A stretch of 64,000 nt of DNA, taken from contig NZ_JACJQG010000020.1 of the NCBI RefSeq assembly GCF_014696435.1, positions 54,103 to 118,102 of the forward strand. Reading direction: 5' to 3'. This document shows positions 24,975 through 35,500 of the stretch, piece after piece (position 1 is the stretch's first letter; each line of letters opens with the position of its first letter). The stretch is from Calothrix anomala FACHB-343. GTDB lineage: Bacteria > Cyanobacteriota > Cyanobacteriia > Cyanobacteriales > Nostocaceae. The notes beneath the pieces were generated by a model. That model had not been told where the DNA came from and searched no databases. It saw nothing but the letters and a program-made list of their open reading frames with translations. The position numbers and the translations under genes were made by a program.

Positions 24975-26831
24975 CTAAGCGGGAACGACAAATTTCTCGC
25001 TACCAGCCAGCCCAAAAGCTTCATGAATCACTTGCAGAGCCTTACTACCTTGTTCTTGCGCGACAACACAGCTAATTTTGATTTCCGAGGTAGCGATCAT
25101 TTGAATGTTAATTTGATGTTGCGATAGCGCCTCAAACATTTTCGCCGCCACGCCAGGATGTCCTATCATTCCAGAACCGACGATACTGACTTTGGCGATC
25201 GCACTATCGAGTACAACTTCACCCCAGCCTAACTCTGTACCCGCTTGCGCTAGCATTTTTTGGGCATTTTCCCCATCCATCCGCGCCACAGTAAAAGCAA
25301 TATCGCGCCGGGGAATCCCATCAACTATCCGACAGCGTTGGGATTGAATAATCATATCCACACTAATGTTGTGCTGCGCCAATAAGCCAAATATTTTCGC
25401 CGCCATTCCAGGGCGATCGGGTATTTGCCGAATCGCCAGCCTAACTTGGTTCATATCCAAAGCCACGCCACGAACCGCAGGAGAGGGAGAAGTTTCTCCT
25501 ATCCGTCCCCCTTGTCCTCCTTGTCCCCCTTGTCCCCCTTGTCCCCCTTGTCCCCCAATCCCCTCATTCTCTGCTATTTCAAAAGTACTGCGCAACGCTG
25601 CCACAGCGCGATCGCATTCTTCTGCCCCCACAACGCAACTCACTTTGACTTCGCTGGTGGAAATCATGTGAATGTTCACCCCAGCTTCGGCTAAGGTAGC
25701 GAACATCTGCGCCGCTACACCGGGACGCCCAATCATTCCTGCGCCAGAAATGCTGACTTTGGCGATATTTTGCTCTACCATCACTTCCGCTTCTTCTGCT
25801 GGCGCGTGGGGGTGACTGCGCAGTGCAGGAGCGATCGCCGCCGCTACTGCTTCTGCCCGCTTTAATATTGGTGTTGTCACTGTAAAGGCAATGTCATTAC
25901 TATTACCTTCATGAATCGATTGGATAATTAAATCTACATCTACATTTTGACGAGCGATTTCTCCAAATAACCTAGCAGCAACCCCTGGTTTATCGGGTAC
26001 GCGCAACAAAGCTACTCGCGCTTGATTAGTATCAAATTCTACACCATCTACAGCTTTAGCGATTTCTAAATTGACGAGCGATCGCCCTTGAGGTTTAGGT
26101 GATGTTACCCAAGTCCCCGGATCGTCAGTCCAGCTCGATCTAACTACGAGGGGAACGCCATAATTCCGGGCAATTTCCACCGCACGGGGATGGAGAACTT
26201 TAGCGCCCAAACTCGCCAGTTCTAGCATTTCATCGCTGGTGATTTCCGCCATCAATTGAGCTTCGGGAACCAAACGCGGATCTGTAGTTAAAATCCCCGG
26301 CACATCTGTATAAATTTCACAAAAATCTGCCCCTAATGCCGCAGCTAAGGCTACTGCTGAGGTATCCGAACCACCTCTACCCAAAGTCGTAATTTCTAAT
26401 TCTTCGCTGCTGCTGATACCTTGAAACCCAGCTACCACAACGACTTTACCTTGATTGAGACAACGCTCCAGGCGATCGGTTTGAATGTGTAAAATCCGGG
26501 CGCGGGTGTGTTCAGCTTCGGTAACAATGCCTACCTGCGCTCCAGTCATGGAAATTGCTGGCTGTCCAATTTCCTGCAACGCCATACTTAACAAAGCAAT
26601 GGTTACCTGTTCCCCAGTTGAAAGCAGCATATCCATCTCGCGGCGGCTAGGATTAGCAGAGATAGCATTAGCCAACTTCACCAACCCATCAGTGGTTTTA
26701 CCCATTGCGGAAACTACCACTACCAAAGAGTTTCCGGCTGTAACAGTCTGATAAACCCTTTGGGCTACAGATTGAATGCGTTCTACCGAACCAACAGAAG
26801 TACCACCGTATTTTTGAACTATGAGCGACAT
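24975..26831 (-). CDS. lysC: Aspartate kinase with four ACT domains
   Basis: 618 residues. First step of the Lys/Thr/Met branch: aspartate plus ATP to aspartyl phosphate. The kinase domain (about 1-250) has KYGGTSVGS, TLGRGGSDTSAVALAAALGA and the EIYTDVPGILTTDPR segment. Two ACT pairs follow, at about 270-415 and 450-600, as in cyanobacterial aspartokinases; both pairs contain the IIQS and MISTSE/MIATSE-type effector motifs. Between the pairs lies a low-complexity GGQ linker (about residues 424-445) that comes from a 9-bp DNA repeat (25497-25560). Expected to be feedback inhibited by lysine and/or threonine through the ACT domains. It stands alone. Confidence 0.96.
   Translation of the reverse strand: MSLIVQKYGGTSVGSVERIQSVAQRVYQTVTAGNSLVVVVSAMGKTTDGLVKLANAISANPSRREMDMLLSTGEQVTIALLSMALQEIGQPAISMTGAQVGIVTEAEHTRARILHIQTDRLERCLNQGKVVVVAGFQGISSSEELEITTLGRGGSDTSAVALAAALGADFCEIYTDVPGILTTDPRLVPEAQLMAEITSDEMLELASLGAKVLHPRAVEIARNYGVPLVVRSSWTDDPGTWVTSPKPQGRSLVNLEIAKAVDGVEFDTNQARVALLRVPDKPGVAARLFGEIARQNVDVDLIIQSIHEGNSNDIAFTVTTPILKRAEAVAAAIAPALRSHPHAPAEEAEVMVEQNIAKVSISGAGMIGRPGVAAQMFATLAEAGVNIHMISTSEVKVSCVVGAEECDRAVAALRSTFEIAENEGIGGQGGQGGQGGQGGQGGRIGETSPSPAVRGVALDMNQVRLAIRQIPDRPGMAAKIFGLLAQHNISVDMIIQSQRCRIVDGIPRRDIAFTVARMDGENAQKMLAQAGTELGWGEVVLDSAIAKVSIVGSGMIGHPGVAAKMFEALSQHQINIQMIATSEIKISCVVAQEQGSKALQVIHEAFGLAGSEKFVVPA
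25497..25560 (-). repeat. 9-bp minisatellite inside lysC
   Basis: About six copies of CCCCCTTGT on the plus strand, read in frame as Gly-Gly-Gln on the minus strand. The same 9-base type occurs between genes at about 4905-4945 and 62470-62515. It sits exactly between the two ACT-domain pairs, where a flexible linker is tolerated. Confidence 0.9.
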
Positions 26832-27394
26832 AAATTTTTCTTAATCAATTTGCTGCTTTCTTCAAAGCCGCCGCCGATATGGGAAGCCTGTAAAGCATTT
26901 CCAGTTATTTAGTTTACAGAATCTTGTGCGCACTTTGACAGAGTCTAGGATATATGTTAGCGATTTTTCACATCACAAACCCTTGTCGTGATTTATATAT
27001 GGTATTTTAATATTCCCTGGTTGGTGGAGGTCGTTCTCGATGCTGGGAAATAAGGAGTAAGGCTTTGGCAATCCTCGCTAACCGAAGCTTATCAAGAAAT
27101 ATTCCATACCCAATGCCCCATACCCTCCCAAAACCATTATCTACCCTCCGGTACTTAGCGCATACTGACAATTTCATCTTTACTTAATTACGTATCCCTT
27201 AAATCACTAATTGACAACACAAAAGTGAAAAGGTGAAATAGTTAGTACTCATATAGCAATTTAGTGGAGAAAAAATAGTTAATATGAGCCTTAAGGGCTA
27301 AATGGCACTAATTTTTCCCTCATTCGTCCCGATTCTTTGGCTAACAGCCGTTACCAATAAGTACAGCTACATGAAACCATAGGATGCAAACCAC
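26832..27394. other. Intergenic region between divergent lysC and Nudix genes
   Basis: 563 bp without a recognisable gene, riboswitch or mobile element. It should hold the promoters of both divergent genes. No lysine-riboswitch-like structure was evident by eye. Confidence 0.4.
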
Positions 27395-27817
27395 ATGAGT
27401 TCAAAAATCAACAAAGTATCAAAACAGTCTGGGGTAATTCCCTATAGAGTGCAAGATGGCAAAATTGAGGTACTGTTAATTACCAGCCGCGATCGCCGTA
27501 AATGGGTAATGCCAAAAGGCGATATTCCCAATGGGATGAGTCCGCCAGATTCCGCCGCTAAAGAAGCTTGGGAAGAGGCTGGCGTTATTGGGACGGTTAG
27601 CGATCGCAAAATTGGTACCTATAAATATCGTAAACGTGGTAAAAATTACCGCGTTAATATGTATTTATTACCAGTAGAAATATTGTGTGAAGATTACCCA
27701 GAAGCAGGGCACAGACAACGGCAATGGGTAGATATATCTCATGCGATGAACTGGATTAAAATTACTTCTCTGAAACGGATTCTCAAGGAATTTCCTGCTA
27801 ATGAATTAATCTGTTGA
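27395..27817 (+). CDS. Nudix hydrolase
   Basis: 140 residues. The Nudix box appears at about residues 47-69 as GDIPNGMSPPDSAAKEAWEE followed by AGV. The REUxEExGU half is present as KEAWEEAGV, while the first Glu of the classic box is replaced by Met. It begins QSGVIPYRVQDGKIEVLLITSR, as in diphosphoinositol-polyphosphate/diadenosine-type Nudix proteins. Expected to hydrolyse a nucleoside diphosphate linked to another group; the exact substrate cannot be read from the sequence. It is a lone gene. Confidence 0.85.
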   Translation: MSSKINKVSKQSGVIPYRVQDGKIEVLLITSRDRRKWVMPKGDIPNGMSPPDSAAKEAWEEAGVIGTVSDRKIGTYKYRKRGKNYRVNMYLLPVEILCEDYPEAGHRQRQWVDISHAMNWIKITSLKRILKEFPANELIC

Positions 27818-27997
27818 TCTAGAGAAATATTGAAAGATTTAAGGTATGTAGATTTTGATTGCCCGATAAATTCAGATTTTTACGTTTGAATAAATGATTT
27901 TACACTGTCAAATTCAATTTAGGTTCAATGTAGTTAGGGTGGGCATAGTTCACCCTAACCTAATAATACCAATTCAAGATGAAGACGCATATAATCG

Positions 27998-28048
27998 AGC
28001 CTGCTTTTGCAGGCTTTGTAATTATAGCCCCACCCTTGAGGGTGAGGG
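27998..28048. repeat. Double-hairpin repeat, second copy
   Basis: AGCCTGC/GCAGGCT stem (27998-28015), then TTTGTAATTATAGC and a second stem around CACCCT/AGGGTG. It closely resembles 22175-22226. It lies between the convergent Nudix and CapA-like genes and may terminate both. Confidence 0.65.
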
Positions 28049-28087
28049 CGTTAATGTGCTTTGTTAATGTTGAATTTTAAATTAGTA

Positions 28088-29242
28088 TTACTTTGTATTC
28101 ATCACCACAATTTCCCCTTTTTTATTAATCTTCACTTGATTTTCGGGAAAAGCTTTTTTATTTAAATAACGCAGCAATCCGACAGTCCGAAAACGCTGAT
28201 CGATTCTCGGTATACCTTGACGATCTAAATGCACGGGAATAATTTTACCGCCGACTAAATCTCCTTGGGAATTGAGTTTCGCTTCTAAAATCATCGAGTA
28301 ACCAGTTTCAGCTGCTGTAGACAAAGTTTTGTAGCCTAAAAAGTTACCCAAAGAATAGGCGATGAGTTTTCCTTTATAAATTTCTATAGCTCTAGGAACG
28401 TGAGGCCCGTGTCCGATAACTAAATCTGCGCCTGTATCAATCATTGTCCTAGCAAACTGCATCGAATTACCGCGATTTTCGCCATAGAAAAACTCGGTTT
28501 CATCTTTGATATGTAACGCACCTGTACCTTCAGCACCTGCTTGCATAGAGACAATCACAATATTGGCATTATTTTTTGCTTCTAATACCAGAGCTTTAGC
28601 TGCTGCTAAATCGTGAACGGAATTGTACATATTATATGTAGTAAATCCGATCATTGCTACCGGGATATTATTAGCTTGTGAATAGAGAATTTGATTTTTA
28701 TGTCCTAAAGTTTCAATTCCTACAGCGTTGAGATTTTTCACCGTATCGCGAAAGCCTAAAGGGCCAAAATCCATTGCATGATTGTTAGCTAAATTGAAAA
28801 CATCAAAGCCAACATCTGCAAATAACTGTGCATAACTAGGTGGAGAGCGAAAGGCAAAAATTTGTCCTTGGCTCATATCTTTAGAACTATAGGGATAGGT
28901 AGTTAAACTACTTTCAAAATTCCCAAATAAAATGTCAGCGCCTTGTAGATAACCTCTTACAGATTTGGGAATTAATTCATCGCGAAATTTTGGCAATCTG
29001 TAGTTAGGAAAATTTGTACCCGGAATTACATCTCCGACAGCTTTAATCGTGATGGTATCTCCAGGTACTTCTTGATTTTCAGGAATAGCAAAGGGAAATG
29101 GTAAATTTTCCGCAGGTGTGGTAGCAGCATTCGAGCGTTGTATCTGCCCAAACCGGATGATAATTCCGATACTCATACCTAAACAAAAACAAAAACTGAT
29201 AAACCCGACTGAGAATAAGCGTCCCAGCTTATGATTAACCAT
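28088..29242 (-). CDS. CapA-family (PGA capsule synthesis-like) metallophosphatase-fold protein
   Basis: 384 residues. An N-terminal membrane anchor lies at about 10-30 (LFSVGFISFCFCLGMSIGIII). The CapA domain follows: AVGDVIPGTNFPNYRLP, DILFGNFESSLT, FNLANNHAMDFG, IVSMQAGAEG and DLVIGHGPHVPRAIEIY. The family is named for poly-gamma-glutamate capsule proteins, but in cyanobacteria its role is not established. It probably faces the periplasm. No capsule genes are nearby. Confidence 0.85.
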   Translation of the reverse strand: MVNHKLGRLFSVGFISFCFCLGMSIGIIIRFGQIQRSNAATTPAENLPFPFAIPENQEVPGDTITIKAVGDVIPGTNFPNYRLPKFRDELIPKSVRGYLQGADILFGNFESSLTTYPYSSKDMSQGQIFAFRSPPSYAQLFADVGFDVFNLANNHAMDFGPLGFRDTVKNLNAVGIETLGHKNQILYSQANNIPVAMIGFTTYNMYNSVHDLAAAKALVLEAKNNANIVIVSMQAGAEGTGALHIKDETEFFYGENRGNSMQFARTMIDTGADLVIGHGPHVPRAIEIYKGKLIAYSLGNFLGYKTLSTAAETGYSMILEAKLNSQGDLVGGKIIPVHLDRQGIPRIDQRFRTVGLLRYLNKKAFPENQVKINKKGEIVVMNTK

Positions 29243-29377
29243 TGTTTACTCCTCACATAATGGCAACAGTTTATCCTAATAATTTAGATTTCTGGTATAG
29301 TTTCTCACCCATTTTTCGGGAAATTTCACAGCAAAAATTAACTTAACACTCACAGCTATTTTTGGGGTCAAGTTTCT

Positions 29378-29417
29378 AGATAAGCTAATCTGCTTTTAAG
29401 TTGCACAATCCATTGTG
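29378..29417 (+). repeat. Left copy of 40-bp inverted repeat flanking the giant kinase
   Basis: The reverse complement of 35841-35880 with three mismatches. It is followed toward the gene by ACTGTTG heptamers (29424-29475), just as the right copy is bordered on its inner side by heptamers. Confidence 0.75.
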
Positions 29418-29423
29418 AAGGCT

Positions 29424-29475
29424 ATTGACTGTTGACGGTTGACTGTTGACTGTTGACGGTTGACTGTTGACAGTC
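29424..29475. repeat. Heptamer tandem repeat (TTGACTG/TTGACGG)
   Basis: About seven 7-base units downstream of the giant kinase gene. The same family occurs at 44233-44263, 45304-45333 and 63893-64000. Confidence 0.9.
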
Positions 29476-29514
29476 CTTGCAATTTAGATTTGCATTAGCT
29501 TATGTCGGGTTTGT

Positions 29515-32500
29515 TTATGTATTATCAGCTTTGACTGGCAGAGAAATGATAAATTCTGCCCCTTGTTCCGGGGTTGATTCTACAGAGATAGTTCCCTGAT
29601 GTCTTTGAACTATAATTTGCCAAGCGATCGCTAATCCTAAACCCGTACCTTTACCTACGGTTTTGGTAGTAAATAGATGCTCAAAGATCCGGTTTTTGAC
29701 TGCTTCACTCATCCCAATACCGTTATCTTTAATGCGAATGATCGCATGGGGGGTAGAAAAAGTGTCTCCAGCTGGTACGAGTTCTGTGTTAATGATAATT
29801 TGCGGGAAATGGGGACGAAACTTACCTTGTCTGCGTTGTTGATTCAATTCCTCTATACTATCAATAGCATTAGCCAAAATATTCATAAACACTTGATTGA
29901 GTTGTCCGGGGAAACATTCCACCGCAGGTAAATTGCCAAAGTTTCTCATCGCATCAATGGCGGGACGGTGTTCGTTAGCTTTGAGGCGATGTTTAAGAAT
30001 TAAGATGGTGCTGTTAATGCCTTCGTGAATATTAAAGGGAATTTTATAATCTTGGTCGGCGCGGGAAAAGGTGCGCAGACTGTTACTAATACTGCGAATG
30101 CGATCGATACCCAGTTTCATCGAGTCTATGAGTTTGGGTAAATCTTCACGGATATATTCTAAGTCGATGGCTTCAGCTTCATCGAGAATTTCTTGACCGG
30201 GATCGGGAAACTGTTGCTGATATAAATCTAGTAAGCCTAACAAATCTTGAATATAATTTTTTGCAGGTTGTAAGTTACCGACTAAGAACCCCACAGGATT
30301 ATTAATTTCATGGGCGACACCAGCAACCAGATTACCTAAAGCAGACATTTTTTCATTCTGAATTAATTGTAATTGGGTTTGTTGCAAGTCTTGCATAGCT
30401 GCTTCTAACTCTTGGGCTTTTTGTTGGGCTTGAGCTTCTGCAAATTGGCGATGGCTAATATCAATAACAATTCCATCCCAAATAATCGAGCCATCTTTTT
30501 GCGGTTGCGGTTGCGCTACAGATTGAATCCATTTGAGCTTTCCTGAAGGGGTGATAATTCGCCATTCATGTTTAAATTGAGTTAAATTTGCGGCAGATTG
30601 GCTAATTAACTCTCCCACTTGTGTCATATCCTCAGGATGATTACAGGAGTAAAGATTATACTTCCCGGCTATGACTTCATCGGGTGGTAGTTCATAAAGT
30701 TCCGCGCAACCACAACTGACATAGGGTGTAGAGTTTGTACCGTCAGGAGATAACCGGAATTGGTAAATCATCCCAGGAATGTTATTAGCTAAATTCTGAA
30801 ACCGGGTATCGCTGGCTTGTAATTCCTCTAAATATAACTCTAATTGTCGGCTGTAAATTTGCGATCGCTGGTAAAGGCGAGCATTTTCTAAGGAAATCGC
30901 GGCTTGGGTACAGAGGAGATTCAAGATTTCGACGCGATCGCTCGTAAATGCTCCCGTAATTAAATTATTTTCTAGATACAAAATCCCCAATAGTTTACCT
31001 TGATGCATAATTGGGGTACATAAAATACTCTTAGGTTGCTGATGCAAAATATAGGGATCGGCTGTTAGCCCAAAATTATCAGTAGCATCAATTAATACTA
31101 AAGGTTGTAGGGTTCTTTTTACTGAATTAATTAATAAAATCGGCAGTTCTTGACTTCTTTCTAAAGGCAGGGATTGTAAGACTAGAGGTTTTTCTCCTAT
31201 AGTAATAGTTGCCTCTATGACTAACCTATCTTCTTTTTGTAAGAGTAAAGCACATTTATCTGCGCCGGCATTTTCTAGAACTACTTGCAGCAGGGTAGCT
31301 AATAATTTATCAAGATGAATTTCGCTAGATATCATTTGAAAAGATTGCAGTACAGTAGCTAAATCTAAGGCTGCACATAGACTATTACTGCTAGATTGAG
31401 AATTTTGACTAGGGCTATCATGCTCAGTTATCAGATTATCCACAACTGGGATAGTTAATTCTGAGGAAAAATTCAGCGTTTCTGATTGTAATATCGGCTT
31501 TAAATAAGCAGCATAGCATTGTTCTAATTGTTGAATTTTTGCCTTTGCTCCCCAACGGGCATAGCAATAGTAGGCGTTAATCATATAGTCTTGAACTAGG
31601 CTATTTTTTCCCCAATCTAAAGCAAATTTTGCGGCTAATTCGTTAGCTAAACCTTCTTCATGGGGGTATTGATTAACTTTGGCTGTGGTAATTGCCAAAT
31701 CATAAAATTCCAAGGCGGCAGCTTTATTATTCAGTAAGCGATATCGTTCTGCTTCTACTAAATAAAATCTATGTAGATGATTAGCTGGGGCATGTTCTCC
31801 CCAATTCCTTAGCTGTTGTTGGTTGCTAGTAACTCGCTGTAAAATCTGTTGTTGCTCATCTGGATTAACTTGTGGATAAATTGCCAGATGGGCTAAAGAA
31901 TCATAGGTGTAAAAGCTAGGAACGATAAATAATCCAGTGGCGGCTTCTAAGTAATCTGCTGTAGCGATCGCGGCGCTAATGGCTAAATCAAACTCTCCAA
32001 ATAAATAACTGAGAAACAGTTGGTTGCTATGAAAATAGCACAAAGCTGTTTTATCTTTGCCTAGTTGGAGAATGGGTAGCATTTGTTCTTGATTAAAGGC
32101 TTTACCCAGTAACTGCCAAGGTGCTGCTGTCTGCTCTAATAAATTTACGATTCCTTGTTGAAAAATGGCAATTTGATTTACCAGTGCGGCTTGCTTGCTG
32201 AGATTTAACTGAGCGATAAAAGTCCCAGTTTCTTGATGGAGATCGGTTAAATTTTCTCCAGCTAACCAGGAATGCATCACATAAGCGATCGCACAAATAC
32301 CCGCCCAAAGTAAATCTCCTGTGTCTAGTCCGCTTTGGTAGCCTTCTGTTAACAAAGATAAGCTGTTTCTCACCGGTTCTTGCCAATGCAAGGTTCCTAG
32401 ACTCACTTCTCCATAGGTTTTGGCGATTTGTTCGGCGGCGGGAAACTTTTCTAGGAGTTTCAGCGCTAACTGGCCAAATTGGTAGCCAGAATGAATATCT

Positions 32501-35500
32501 CCTTGTAACCCACATAACAACTGTCCGTAGCAGCCATAGCCATAGCTAGAGGTGGGAGTATTGCCATATTCCACAGATAAGTTAACTTGCGCCAAAATAA
32601 TTAAGGGAAATAATGCCGGTACTGCAACATAAGCAGAAGATGAGACAGCCGCCAGAATGCGCATGGCGGCTAATTTTTCCGGGTTGGTCATTGGCGCTAA
32701 ATTAACTAAATCTAGCGGTTGCCTCTGGGCTAAAATCGATGAAGTTTGGGCAAATTTTTGAACAATATCTGATTCACCAGGCTGTTCGGGAAAAGCGATC
32801 CCTAAGGGTTGGAGGAACTTCAGCGCCATCTCCACTGCTTTAATTGGTTGGTGCTGTGCTTGTGCTGCTTGAATTTGAATTTCGGTAATTTTGACTGTAT
32901 CTAAGTGGCTACGAGCATTTTCTCCAATCACTACGGCCAAGTTCGCCATTTGCTCTAAATTACCACTTAAATAAGCGGCTTCGTGGGCAGCTGCGTACAT
33001 TTCTAGGGTAAGTTGATATTGGGTTTGCCAGCTATCTTCTGGTAGTAAATTAATCCCTGTGGTGAAATATTCTAAGGCGGCGGTGTGGGCTGTGGCGCTT
33101 TTGGCCTGATATCCGGCTTGAAGATTGAGTCGCGCTAGTTGATGTTTTTGGCTAGGCTCGCAAATTAAATTTTTACCGATATTTAATTGATTGACAATTG
33201 GGAAGAGTTTTTCCCTGGCTTCGGTTATGTGAGTGCGATCTAGCAGTAGTTGTCCAATTTTCAGGTGAGTAGCCGGTCTTTCTGTCTCTGGAATTAAAGC
33301 ATATGCCGCCTGTTGGACGCGATCGTGTAAAAATTTGTACTGAGGTAAGGGGTGAGGTATCAGGGGTAATTGACAAATAGTATTTTCACAGTCGGGATCG
33401 ACAAAAAATTTGCAAACTTCGTTAACAGCGAGAATTAATCCGGCTTGTATGGCTTTCCATAAGTCAGAGACTGTCTCTAGCTGAGATTTTTCGTAAACAA
33501 TCGCCAAGGTGGCAATATCAAAAACGTGACCCATACTAGCTGCGAGTTGCAAAACTCTTTGGGTAGGGATGGGTAATTTCTGAATTTGCTGCACCATAAA
33601 TTCCACCACATTATCTGTGAGGGCGAGGGCGCGAATTTGTGGTAAATTGCCTTGCCAGTAACCAGTATTTTTATTAAAACTAATACATTCTTCTGCGTAT
33701 AATAACTGAAGAAATTGCTGGGTAAAAAACGGATTGCCGTTGGTTTTTTGATAGACTAATTCGGCTAAGGGTGCGGCTTTTTCTGGGGGACAGCTGAGGG
33801 TGTCTGCAATTAGCTGATTAATATCGCTGAGTTTCAGGGGATTAAGGCTGATAGTCTGGACGATCGCTGTGGTTTTATTAATTTTATCCAGCATTAACAT
33901 CAGCGAATGAATGGAAGAGACTTCGTTATCGCGGTAAGCCCCGATGAGTAAAAGATAACCTGTATCTGCTGCGCTGATTAATAGTTGCATCAATCGCAGC
34001 GAAGCTGAATCCGCCCATTGCAAATCATCTAAGAAAATAACTAAAGGATGCTGGGGATGAGTAAAAACTTGAATAAATTTTTGTAATAGAAGATAAAATC
34101 GATTTTGCGCTGCGGTTCCCGATAGTTCTGGTACTGGGGGTTGTTGACCAATAATCAATTCTAGTTCGGGAATTACCTCGATGATTACTTGGCCGCGATC
34201 GCCCACAGCCTCGGTAATTTTCCGCTTCCACTGTTCTAGACGCAGATCTGATTCTGCTAGCAGTTGTCGCATTAAGTCGCGTAATGCTTGGACAAATGCC
34301 GAAAAGGGAATGTTACGATGAAATTGCTCAAATTTACCTTGGATGAAGTAACCCCTTTGTCTGACAATGGGCTTGTGGATTTCATGGACAACGGCTGTTT
34401 TACCGATTCCCGACATCCCCGCAATCAAAATTAATTCGCTGTGCGGATGGTTACTATGAAATACGCGATCGAATGCATCTAGTAAAGTTTGGACTTCAGC
34501 GTGACGACCATAGAGTTTTTCTGGTATCGAAAAGCGATCGCTCACATCGAGTTTACCAATGGCAAATGGGGCAATGTTTCCTGTCTGTTGCCATTGCGTT
34601 AAACAAATTTGCAGGTCTTGTTTTAATCCTAATGCAGTCTGATAGCGGTCTTCAGCATTTTTCGCCAGCAATTTCCAGATAATATCTGCTACTGGTTGGG
34701 GAATGGCTTCAATTTTATACTGGGAATCGGGGGCACAGTTAGGCCAATCTTGTGGCGGATTTATCGCTGAATTTACCTTTTCCCAGCGAATTTTAAATTG
34801 TTCTAAAGGTGCGGGTTGTTTGGCTAAATGACAGTGAATCAACTCCATGGGATCGGCTGTTATAAAAGGAGGTTGGCCTGTCAGCAGTTCAAAAAAAGTA
34901 ATTCCCAAGGAATAAAAATCACTGCGATAGTCAATTCCCCGGTTCATCCTTCCTGTTTGTTCTGGAGAAATGTAAGTCAGGGTTCCTTCCAGCAGGTTCG
35001 GGTTTTTAATCTTTTGACTTTCTCTGGGTAGTAAAGAAGCGATACTAAAGTCTATGAGTTTAACTTCTTTGGTTTGGGGATTGATGAGAATATTATCTGG
35101 TTTAATATCTTTGTGAATTATCCGCTTTTGGTGAATTTGTTGGAGAATCTCGGTGATTTGCACAGCGATCGCTAAAAATTCACTGAGTTCTAAAGGCTGG
35201 ATTTTCGTATATTCCCGCAGGGAAATTCCGCCAAAGTCTTCCATCACTAATGCATAGCTATGGTCGTATGCTTCTAAACTGTAATGGCGAACGACTCCCG
35301 GAAAATCAAGGGTTTTGGCAATTTTGTACTGGTTGCAAAACTGCAACATTTCCCCAAAAGTTGGATAATCAGATTTGAGACATTTGATAATTACAGGTTG
35401 TTGGTCTGTCTCTCGAATACCACGATAGACAATAGTTGTCGAACTAACGTGCAATTCTTCGACAACTTGATATCCTAAAATCTTGCATCCGAAATCCAGC

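Noticed and set aside
25366-25694. Plus-strand open frames with PPCPPCPP repeats
   Set aside because: They are antisense shadows of the lysC minisatellite.
26832-27394. Lysine riboswitch before lysC
   Set aside because: No matching multi-helix structure or conserved core could be recognised by eye.
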